The notes beneath the pieces were generated by a model that saw only the letters and a program-made list of their open reading frames with translations, did not search any database and had not been told where the DNA came from. The position numbers and the translations under genes were made by a program. Of a stretch of 28,074 nt of DNA, positions 12,337-21,325 are shown one piece after another (position 1 is the stretch's first letter; each line of letters starts with the position of its first letter). Source of the DNA: Parasitella parasitica (lineage: Eukaryota; Mucoromycota; Mucoromycetes; Mucorales; Mucoraceae); assembly GCA_025201805.1 (NCBI GenBank), contig MU619282.1, positions 381-28,454 of the forward strand, in the 5' to 3' direction.

Positions 12337-13600
12337 AAGTAGCATTTCTCATACATTACTCTCCTCAACATCATCACCACGCCGCTATAGCAACATTATT
12401 ACTCAAAATGTAGTAACGACTATTGTTTTATTATTTCATGCGACCTTTTCTCTATTTTCTTGTACCCATTTGCCATCTTTTCTGATTTATCATAAATATA
12501 CACGCATACTCTTGCTGCTCTTTCTCAACATTCGGTTATAATCTATACTCCATAATTCTTATAAAATTTTCTGCTGCAAATAACCTGCAAATCTCCGGGT
12601 AATTGATGCCATAATAGACTAATACCAAGAAAAATTAATGCATGTGGTAACGCTGCATAAATAAGGGGCAGATCAAAATCTGTATGTTGATTTTGACATC
12701 CCGAGAACGCTTTGCTTCTCGACAATATTATTTGCTAGACCTCAAGCTAAAATAATTTTACTCTTTATATTAGTAGAAAATGGAATCTGCATACATTTTA
12801 ATCTGACTTCCTGATCAATATACGCACAACCCACATTTTTGAAAAAGAATAACACATTTGAGAAGATTTTATTTTTTACATTTAATGTCTATATTCACTT
12901 AACATTTTAATTATATATTTTGATTACATATTTATAAGAACATCATCAAAAGTGACATGTTGAGAAAATTTGACCACAGATCCATAGGCTCCATTATAAA
13001 TTCGTATGGAAAGAAACTCTTCGATTCATATGAAAATCTCAATAGCGCAAATCAAAGCCCTTTGCATCTATTGCCTACATGTGGAATCTCTGACTTTATC
13101 AACTATTTACCATCAGGGACTGAGGAACAATGGTTATTTTTAAAAAAGAATGTTTAACTCAAGGGCAGTATCAAGCCTCGTCCCAAATTAAGTAAACATG
13201 TTGCCCATCTGTAGGCTATAATTCTTTTTGTCAAATAATTTTTTTTGTTAATTAATAATCATGAAAATGTCTTCCCTCTATGCTGTATTATTTGGATGAA
13301 TTATTAAAGTTAACGTTATGTATTTTTGGGCTTTAAGGATGGAGGGCCATCACAACAAACTGATTTTTTAAGGTTGTTGAGGGGTTTAAGAAAGCAAGGT
13401 AACATGTTAAAAACGCTTTCAAATAGACAACAATATTAGCCTTGGCTAAATGAGAAATTGGCAAGTTTCAAATACTGTAATCCTTTCAACACATCATGTT
13501 TTAATTGCTGACAACTTCTCAAAACTGATTTTATTACTCAAGATCATTCAATTCTACGTTCATAACTTCTTAACAAAATTATAGTTTATATTATACCTCT
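12337..13600. other. Intergenic region downstream of glycerol kinase
   Basis: About 1.26 kb, strongly AT-rich, holding the 3' flank of glycerol kinase. The only frame with natural-looking protein composition is 12957-13157 (+), listed separately. No repeat or RNA gene was recognised. Confidence 0.55.
12957..13157 (+). CDS. Small ORF of unknown function (doubtful)
   Basis: A 66-codon frame starts with ATG, has mixed hydrophilic composition and ends with GTEEQWLFLKKNV. It has no signal peptide, no Cys cluster and no motif I recognise. It could be an exon fragment of a decayed gene or a transposon remnant (a mariner pseudogene lies 440 bp away), or it could be chance. Confidence 0.2.
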   Translation: MLRKFDHRSIGSIINSYGKKLFDSYENLNSANQSPLHLLPTCGISDFINYLPSGTEEQWLFLKKNV

Positions 13601-13890
13601 CAAAAAAAAACCCCCCTCGACCTCATCTTTTGTTTTATACATCTTGTTACGCATCAAATGTGAAAGGTTTCTGTAAAGAGAGTAACTAGAAGGAGAGATG
13701 CTCAGTTGGCTCAAAATTTTTTATTTTCTTTGCAACGTGTGGTTGAGCATTATTGTGGAGTAATGGAATATCCTTTCTACTCCCCAAAACAAATCGAACA
13801 TTTATGCATTTCGAGTGTATCCTTGACATTCATGATTTCGCTTTGTTCCAACATTTTATAATGAACGATCTTTTTGGAAGACCACCAAAC
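13601..13890 (-). pseudogene. Dead mariner transposase fragment
   Basis: Read on the minus strand, successive frames reproduce the central and C-terminal part of a mariner transposase in the right order. VWWSSKKIVHYKML lies at 13890-13849 (family: VWWDxKGxxHYELL). LLHNNAQPHVAKK lies at about 13764-13726 (family: LLHDNARPHVAK). SLYRNLSHLMRNK then TKDEV lie at about 13679-13615 (family: YHLFRSLxxxLxxK, then a DEV/EEV segment). A frameshift separates the first two blocks, and in-frame TAG codons fall at 13777-13779 and 13686-13688. The second catalytic Asp (HDN) is Asn, and the Asp of the SPDLSP motif is not conserved. Terminal repeats were not found. It is an old, inactive copy. Confidence 0.7.
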
Positions 13891-14197
13891 ACCTAATTAA
13901 GCCTTTTATAAGGGGGTATGTTGAAATACAAACAATAATTCCAATTTTTCTAAGCGGTATGTGTTTAATTTAAAAGAAGAACCCACTGTAAACTCAAAGA
14001 CATACTATCCTCAAAAAAGAACGATGTCTCAAAAGTATCTGGAGTGTATATTGCCTTGATATCAGGGTATAGCAAGGTTATAAAAACAGCACTGCATCCA
14101 ATTATAAAACATTAAAACCAAAATGTAAACCCGGTGAGCGAAGCGAGCAGGCCAGCTGGTTTTATTTAACAAATTTATAATCGCAATAACACTACAT
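13891..14197. other. Region between mariner remnant and DPBB copy 2
   Basis: About 300 bp. It may include a further decayed 5' part of the mariner copy, but no clear match is left. A GC-rich block at 14130-14160, just past the DPBB copy 2 poly(A) signal, contrasts with the AT-rich surroundings. Confidence 0.5.
14161..14166 (-). terminator. Poly(A) signal of DPBB copy 2
   Basis: AATAAA on the minus strand lies about 30 nt after the DPBB stop codon. Confidence 0.5.
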
Positions 14198-14900
14198 TTA
14201 CGCCCAACTCCAGGCAATATCTATCACGCCATCATCCAAGCTGGCGATTTTTTTGAAAGCACCAGGGCTTAAATCAAGACTATCTCCAGATGGACAACCA
14301 GGACAAGTATCTTGTACTTTAACCGTTACCTCACGGCCATTTTTGGGATCTGAATTAAATAGTTAGTGAATGTTGTTCCAATCAACTTCAAATGAAGACT
14401 TACTGCGAACATTTATTTTCTTGCCACACAGTGGATTGTTATTTGGGTTCCCTGAATAGCTTTCTGTCATTTGGTTTGCATTCTATCAAATTAATTAGCT
14501 GATTGTTTCCACAAAAACGACCAGTATACGTTACCAGAGCAACAATCATGTCAGATTCTTTATTTGCCACACCACAAGACCCCAGCCCAGTATTGTACCA
14601 TGTGCCCTTTCCTTTGAAAGTTCCAGAGCTACTAGAAGAGCCGGAGGTCTTTTTTACTGATGTAATTTTCTTGTGGCTGTTCTTCCCTTGTTTTTTTTCA
14701 TGCTTCTTATGTCTGCGTCTCTTTTCAATTCGATAGCCATCCAAATCTAATTGCTGGGATGGGACGGCGATCCTTCTTAAAGAGACAGATGGAATTGCAA
14801 CGTCAAGAGTAGAGGCTGGAGCAGATTCTGCGCCATTGAAAAGCAGTGATATTGAAATAACGGAAGCTAATGTCAAAAGAGTAGAATGAGTGATCCACAT
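14198..14900 (-). CDS. Secreted DPBB (RlpA/expansin-like) protein, copy 2
   Basis: Three exons (14900-14535, 14482-14404, 14349-14198) give 198 residues, with introns of 52 and 54 nt. Residues 1-27 are a signal peptide (core LLTLASVISISLLF). A propeptide-like region follows, then a very basic stretch RIEKRRRHKKHEKKQGK and a Ser-rich spacer. The DPBB domain has GTWYNTGLGSCG, NPNNNPLCGKK, VKVQDTCPGCP, SLDLSPGAFKKI and the closing IAWSWA. Both introns fall at the same places and phases (0 and 1) as in the copy at 3564-4194, showing duplication. A TTG-started extension to 14927 exists, but the ATG at 14900 opens the signal peptide and aligns with copy 1. The basic stretch could be a dibasic (Kex2-type) processing site or a wall-binding segment. 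Role: probably cell-wall associated. Confidence 0.88.
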
Positions 14901-15022
14901 TGTGTTTTTTTTCGCTGATTGTGGCAAGTATATTTGAAATACGAGTAAGAAAGGATCGTAAGGGGTTATTTGAAAATAATTATGAAGATATGAAAAGCAA
15001 AAGGAAGAAAACCTACCAATCT

Positions 15023-15030
15023 CTTTTTAT
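15023..15030 (-). promoter_or_regulatory. TATA box of DPBB copy 2
   Basis: TATAAAAA on the minus strand lies about 123 bp upstream of the start codon. Confidence 0.35.
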
Positions 15031-15207
15031 AATTGTCTAATGCATAGGATTAACCTTATAGTGCTTCATATAAATGGAATAGTGATATCTATATATATCA
15101 TATAATTACGCACTGCTAGGGGTAAGTGCTCATGCGACGGTTTTATTGTTCGTTATGGTCGTTCAAAGAAACAATCTGATCGTTAAAGGGTGTTGTGATT
15201 ACAGCAT

Positions 15208-15241
15208 AATCGAATTTCATCAATAAATCGAATTTCACTAA
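15208..15241. repeat. 18-nt tandem duplication
   Basis: Two copies of aatcgaatttca plus a short A/T spacer are adjacent, with minor differences. No role is evident. Confidence 0.5.
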
Positions 15242-15692
15242 AAAATCGTGCCCCTGGTGACTTGAATTATCCAAACTGATCGACGGTACCTTGAATCCAT
15301 TGTACTATCTACAATAGCAGAAAAATAGCTTTGATTGTCTCATTAAAATTTGGATAATGCCTCAAATGCTTTTATTTTTAGGATTTGACAATTAAAATCC
15401 CAAAACAAAGCCAAACCCGAATTGAAAACGTGAGATATTATGTGATTGACCAGAACTATGAACTCACTTTTGTACAATCACCCATCTCCAAGTGGATGGT
15501 CACCAGTTTGAAATGGAAAAGAATGGTGTGCTCTTGGTGCCCCCCCCCACCCTCCAATTTTAATTTAATCACCGTAACAAGGTCTCTCATGGAGGCCTCA
15601 CAATCTTTTGCAGAGCGCTATTTTGTGCTATACAAAAGTTGCAGCAGTGTATCTATATTTCAAGTCTTTGATTTGAATCAATAAAAAAATAC

Positions 15693-15698
15693 TTTATT
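15693..15698 (-). terminator. Poly(A) signal of the MIF homologue
   Basis: AATAAA on the minus strand lies about 24 nt after the stop codon at 15722. Confidence 0.55.
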
Positions 15699-15721
15699 CA
15701 ATCGACAATGTGCATAATAAC

Positions 15722-16203
15722 TCAATTCATAAAATTGGCAAAAGTGCTACTCTTGTAACCAATGTTTTCCTTGGGGACATCCGTAAAGACAAAGTAGCCA
15801 CGGCTGTCCTCAACTCCCAATTCCTTTACAAGTTCGGCGGTAACAGCCTTCGTCAGCTTGGAGTTGCGATCATTATCTTTGTGAAAATGTTATTATATCA
15901 GATTTACGCGTCATTACTACACAAACGCACACTTACCAATGTGACCAATGGAGCCGACCTTGACGAGGAAGCCAGGCTTATCTGAACCAGCAAAATAAAA
16001 GCTGTCAACCTTGGTAAAAGTGACCAAACAGTACTATATGCCATTCCGTGAGTAAAAACCTCATACATACATACATTAGAATGTTGCTAGTTTATTACGC
16101 TTTCGGGCTTGCCTATCAATTCCGCAAAGAGGGCATTCATTCTTTTAGTGAAAGCATTGAGGTCCTTGGGCGCTTGAGCAGAGGAAATCTCGAGAATAGG
16201 CAT
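15722..16203 (-). CDS. MIF: MIF-family tautomerase
   Basis: Three exons (16203-16099, 16033-15937, 15876-15722) give 118 residues, with introns of 65 and 60 nt (phases 0 and 1). The family (macrophage migration inhibitory factor / D-dopachrome tautomerase) forms trimers and tautomerises keto-enol substrates through the N-terminal Pro. Visible marks are Met1-Pro2 (catalytic Pro after Met removal), LIGKPE with Lys32 (the MIF active-site Lys), VGSIGHI in the place of the SIGKIG strand, a central NDRNSKL (family QNRSYSKL), and the C-terminal ENIGYKSSTFA (family NVGWNNSTFA). The CxxC thiol motif of vertebrate MIF is absent. There is no signal peptide, as in all MIFs. Length matches the family (about 115). 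It follows the Doa10 gene on the same strand, 303 bp downstream. Whether it acts as an enzyme, a redox protein or a signal in this fungus is unknown. Confidence 0.9.
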
Positions 16204-16331
16204 AGTGGTTATATGTGTATTTAAAAAAATAGAAAAAACAGCTTGAAAAAAGCACAAGGCAAAATGCCCTAAATATCTGATGCTGACACGATGTGAAACA
16301 TGATGCAAAAATATTTTCCCTTTCCGAGTTG

Positions 16332-16339
16332 CTTTTATA
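16332..16339 (-). promoter_or_regulatory. TATA box of the MIF homologue
   Basis: TATAAAAG on the minus strand lies about 130 bp upstream of the start codon, inside the 303-bp spacer after the Doa10 gene. Confidence 0.45.
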
Positions 16340-16506
16340 TCTTTAGCCGAGATATATACAACGTACAAACATGGCAAATAAAAAGCTTATTCAATAGTCG
16401 GCATGCGTACTTTTTATAATATTTTTCATCGGATAGCCGATTATCTTTATGCAAAAAAAGCCCATAACATTTCTTTCCGACACTTTGTATCATTGATAGA
16501 GTAGGT

Positions 16507-19500
16507 TTATAATGATTCATCAAAATTATGCAATTGCTTTCCCACAAGATATGTATCATCGCGAACGCTCTTTAGCCAGAATTTGATCAACCTAAGAGAC
16601 AACATGGCTAGTATAATCAAGCAAGCGCCGCAAAACATAATCGGGTATGCACATCGGAAGATCAGCACCTTCATCGATGAGTCTTCAACCGCTAAAAAAA
16701 AAAAAACCGTCCGAACGTGTTATGAATTCACATAGCATAGCTATTCCAGTAACTGTACTTACATAGTAAAAAAACGATGATTAGGGCAACAATACCAGGA
16801 AGACAGATAATGGCACACAGGCATTCAATGCTTGGCAGGATTACATCTTTTGTGACAATGGAGACGTCAAGATTATCAAAATTGTCCCAGTTGAATTGTA
16901 CGACTTGGTTTCTATACGGTGTGTGTTGGGGTAAAATGTGAATGATGCCATAGAACAAGCTCAGGGCTGCGACGCCGATTGCCCAATCAATAGTAGGATA
17001 GATATCGAGCGATGCTTGGTAAGTGCTTGATTGCTTGAGGGGCCTGATAATGTATAAATCAAGCATTATGCCAGTCAAGAATGGCACCACAAATCCCAAA
17101 AAGAGAAAAACGTACGCAAACTTTGTTATCTAAATGCAAATATTCAACAATTAGCACGATTTTTGTATGATTGTTTGTAGACGTTTACCTTGGCAATCTT
17201 TGCGCAAATGTAGTCTTTTACTATTGTCCACCTAACTCGACCCTGGTTGCTCTCCATTATTTGGTATTTTTGTACTGCAGTGTTCAACAAAGAGCTCAGC
17301 AGTATCATGATGTAGGCTCCGAGAGCAAACGAATACAGATCATGAATAGGCCTGTCTGGCCCCAACTGCAGCTTTGCAAAGAGGTTGCGGCCCAGCTTCA
17401 CTACAAATCAAGACAAGTCAGCCTTGATATAATCATGCGAACACAAGCTATCAATCAACCTACATGGCGCAACAGAGATGGAGCAGACTAGAATGGACCC
17501 TGTCGCCCATATCAGAAATAAGAATGCGGCTATTCGAAGCTTGAAATAGGGCGGAATGTACACAATGGTTGTATTTTTCGTCTTGTCATCATTCCCTGCT
17601 GCAACTGGATGGCCAAGTATCCGCTCCGTCTCATTCAGAGGCTGGAGTGTGCTTGGATTGACGGGAACAATCATACGTCGGCTAGGCATCGCAGCGGGGA
17701 CATTGTCATGCGCAGGAACCCGAACGAGCCCCCCATCTTTTCTGAAGCCGCTGGGTGCGGCTGGTGCTGATTGTTGTGGAGGTAGGCTCGTAATCCATTG
17801 ATACCATGATCCATAAAGAGGAGCCCCTTCCTCTTCTAGATAGCGCCCCCCAAACATGAACGATGACAGCCGTAATTGTCGAGACACAATGTGCCACCAT
17901 GTCGCTACATTTTTCTTGGAAAACTCTCTTGGCACAATGTATCTCATGATGGGAGGTAATAGAAATTGTATAGCCAATAGGTCTATTGGCAAAGAAGAGA
18001 TGGGTATGCTGTTTTGGTTGGTTGTTTTTTTTAACAGCGTTAGCCTATTACTCTTTGCATGTTTGTCTGCTGGAACTTACTCAAATTTCCATATGATGGG
18101 ATAAATGCCGCAATATCGACTCACCAGTATTGTGACAAAGCCCATTCCTACCATGATCAGCATGAAATAGATGGCTGCTTTAGTGATCAATCTTCGCAGC
18201 AAGGCAAGAATGGGCTGGTCCACCATATCTTGCACCGGTTTAAACTGAGGGTCTTTGGGATCAGGCCAAAAATACAGCACTCCAGGCCGGACGACCTCTC
18301 TCACAAGCGTGGTGAACACAGAAAACTGCAAAATAAACCCTGTGCCTACAAACCAATGCAGAAATATGCCAGTGTACGGGTTCAAAAGCACAAAATGGAA
18401 CCGGCTCTTGATCGACCATTCTGTAAACAGCGGTAGCGTTGATATGTCCAGCAAACCGCCACATACAGTGGGGAGTACCACCAATTCGAGAAAGATAAAA
18501 AAGAGGACTTTGAGAAATATAGCTTGTTGGCGAAGGATTTCGTTGGTGGAACCCGCTCGGGTCCTCTTGTTCCTTGATAGGTAGCAAGAGCCAATGGATA
18601 CCAGCACGATATAGCCAGTGCATGTACACACAGTGCGATCTAGGCTCGTCTGTCCAATGGCACATTGTTGCCATCGGGTAAACACAGCAGCCGATATAAA
18701 GTACAGGTTGTCCCTGAGCGGCTCCCAATTGTGAATGTTGATCATGCTTCTTGTTGTACTAGTCGTATCTGAGAGTAGTTGGGATAAGCTGGCAGCTTCG
18801 GATGTATCATGAAGCATGATATAGATTGATCTGAATATGAAATAAAGGCCGGATAAAACGGTATCCATGGTGGATTTGACGGCCACCAGCGTCGTTTCGG
18901 GTAAGATTGTTTTGACCACAAGCAGCAAGTTGGTGTAGGTAGGCCAGATAACTGTGTCGAGACCAAAATCAACTAATGAAGCAGAGATCGATTGCAAGAT
19001 ACGGACAGGGCTTGCCACAATGCTAAGGGGGTGTATCTTGTGGCAACGTTAATACACAGTTAACCCCTAAATAGACATGTACCTACCAGAATGACAGAAC
19101 GTCCAATCACGTACGGGATCCATACAGAAACACATAGACACAGACTGATCATCAAAGACATTAGAACCGAGTTTTGGAATAGCACGAGCATATTGCCACG
19201 CATCCCAATGGCCTCTAAAATACCATCCAAATCTTCAACTAAATCAAATGGAGCTTCATTGTTGTTATTCGCTGCCCTTGGATCCAAGGCCGGAGGTGCT
19301 ACTGTTGGCGTGACAGGTGTGGCTACTGATGAGGTATCGTCCTCCTCAAGCACAGTTTCGTTCAGAAATTGCTCTGCGAAATAATCGCTTTCTTCTGCAA
19401 TGGCCGATGCTGAAAATTGCCCTTCTCTCCAAGCATCATCTTGAGGTGTAGTATTATGCTGTTGATGTCGATTATTTAGGCTGCTGCTATTTGCACTATC

Positions 19501-20662
19501 TTGTTGGTAATCCCTCCAACTTGCAAAAGGAGATTGCGTCCCACTTGGAGGGTTCAAATAAGTAATGTTGTCTTTGTCTTGATCGTCTTGATCGTCTAAA
19601 TTGTTATTGCTTGCATGGTTGCTGGTATCATCAACTATCGCTAAACGTCGTCTTTGCTCTATTTCTCTTCTCAATTCTTCTAATCGGGCGCTGATCTGCT
19701 CTCTTTCATTCAAAATTCCTTCGTCGGTTGCATTGACTGTTTGGGCAGCATGAGTAAGGCCATCTACAGTGGATTGCTGTTCATTACTATCGTCCTGCTC
19801 TGTTCCGGATCCCGTTACTGCTTCTGTTTCTGCTGGTGCTTGTACTGTTGCAGTGTTTTGAATGACCCATTCTCGAAATAAATATGCAGCAACAAATACC
19901 ACCACCACCACTGCTGTTATAATCTGCCCCTGAAAACAATCTGATAAAAACTCTCTATTGTTCAACGGCGAAATAAATAAAAAAAAAAAAAGTTACTAAT
20001 GACGGATTTGCATTCAATTAAGCACTCTTACTTCCAGTTATAGTACAGTAAATATTGACGATCATTCTCAGAGTGGCTGTTGCTGATATCTTGCTTCAAT
20101 GTGGAAGGAAACCCTATATTCTCTCCACTCCAGAAATAGAATCGCCATGTCCACAGTGTAAGTGCTGGCAAAAGAATCAGCCAAACAATAATGACAACAG
20201 CAGATCGAACGCAAGTGATGAATACGTTTACTAGGCGAGATAGCGACTGTCGCAGTAGTACCTGAAGCGGTAATCTAGTTGGCATATCATCGCGGTAAAT
20301 TGGCGTAAAAACAAAGGAATATTCGCAGACTTCACAATATCTAAAAGTACATGGCATTATCAGATTTGCGTTGACTATAGCATAGCACAACCATTTCCTA
20401 CTTCTTTTTACTATGGGACAGCCACTGCAGCAAGCTTTTTGAAAGATTGTAAGACAAGGTACCATCCAGCATAAGTACAAATATGTTTATACCATTCTTG
20501 ATGAACAAAACGAATGCTTCCACTGCATTTGCAAGGGTGAAAGAGAGGGTGATTTAATGAAGATCCGCTTCTACATACTCTACAGATAGCTACAGAGCTG
20601 CGTTTTATATCAAAATTGTCACACTGTGGTATGTCTTCAAGCAAACCTTGATCGTCTTCCAT
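16507..20662 (-). CDS. DOA10: Doa10/MARCH6-type ER membrane E3 ubiquitin ligase
   Basis: Nine exons (20662-20493, 20434-20402, 20340-20032, 19954-19087, 19036-18081, 18008-17464, 17400-17189, 17129-16763, 16691-16507) give 1214 residues, close to yeast Doa10 (1319). The N-terminal RING-CH finger is complete: Cys27, Cys30, Cys44, Cys46, His54, Cys57, Cys70, Cys73 (C4HC3), with [19 protein letters not shown]. Many membrane segments follow, the first at about 114-134. Exon 4 encodes a long acidic, Asn/Gln-rich cytosolic loop. The conserved central block reads [17 protein letters not shown] and RLSSFMFGG. The C-terminus ends [17 protein letters not shown], the conserved Doa10 C-terminal element. 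Doa10 enzymes sit in the ER/inner nuclear membrane and ubiquitinate misfolded proteins and sterol-pathway enzymes with Ubc6/Ubc7. All introns are 50-77 nt and all junctions keep frame. Confidence 0.93.
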
Positions 20663-21325
20663 TAAGTCGCAAATAAAAAAATAAAAATAAAAATAAGGCT
20701 GTTTAAAAAAGGTAATTTTACAGATACCCAAAAACCCTAATTGAAAGAATAGGACAGAAATTCACGCGAGTCGGAATCATCAAGTGTTACCGTACCATTC
20801 ACCTTGTTCCATGACATGCTCATTATTATATTTATGCAGACTGGACGTTGCTATGCCGTATGCTCACTATGATAGTAGGCGACATAAGCCTTTCTTTCAA
20901 GTTGTACTTTGCGACGAATCTTGATTCAATATACAGTTCAAGATCAGTCGCAAACGATGTAAACTGGCAAAGAGCCAGCCACTAATAAAGATGGTCAGGT
21001 CAACAAGACTAATGAATTACTTATTTGATTGAACGCTGTGTGCGCTAAAAAGCATGTTGCCTAGCAACGATAGTGTTTCTGCTTCATTTTTCCTTGCTTT
21101 GGCTACATTAAAGCAAACAATGTTTTCCCCCAAGATGGCACATCTCCAGGATATGCACGCTTGTGATCATGTAAAGCATCTGCTCTTGACATTACTAATT
21201 TTGCCCAGCACCCAATTTCTTTGGGACAACTTTGTAGTGTCCGTTAAAACCAGACAAAAAGTTAGATTGTTTGTGGATGTTTATAAATATGTATAATTAC
21301 AAATGGGAGAAAATGATTACAACCA
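20663..21325. other. Intergenic: Doa10 promoter and PRI2 3' flank
   Basis: About 660 bp between two minus-strand genes. It should contain the Doa10 promoter; an X-box palindrome sits at 21056-21068. An 80-codon plus-strand frame at 21054-21296 has no motif and is not called. Confidence 0.55.
21056..21068. promoter_or_regulatory. RFX-type X-box palindrome upstream of Doa10
   Basis: GTTGCCTAGCAAC is a perfect inverted repeat (GTTGC/GCAAC, 3-nt centre) and fits the RFX X-box with a short spacer. It lies about 390 bp upstream of the Doa10 start codon. Regulation by an RFX/Crt1 factor is inference. Confidence 0.35.

Larger units (their letters stand above)
14901..15721. other. Intergenic: DPBB copy 2 promoter and MIF 3' flank
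   Basis: About 820 bp. It holds a TATA box at 15023-15030, an 18-nt tandem duplication at 15208-15241, a C-run at about 15541-15549, and the MIF poly(A) signal. A 99-codon plus-strand frame at 15385-15684 has no motif and crosses the C-run, so I do not call it. Confidence 0.55.

Noticed and set aside
15385-15684. 99-codon plus-strand open frame
   Set aside because: No family motif and it runs through a C-homopolymer; it overlaps the MIF 3' flank.
18081-18110. GTGAGT donor inside exon 5 of the Doa10 gene
   Set aside because: Using it breaks phase with exon 6; the GTAAGT donor at 18080 gives the conserved [13 protein letters not shown] in frame.
19020-19026. TTAG acceptor at 19023 for Doa10 exon 5
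   Set aside because: It is out of phase with exon 4; the CACAAG acceptor before 19036 keeps the frame.
21054-21296. 80-codon plus-strand open frame between Doa10 and PRI2
   Set aside because: Composition is not coding-like, there is no motif, and it sits where the Doa10 promoter is expected.
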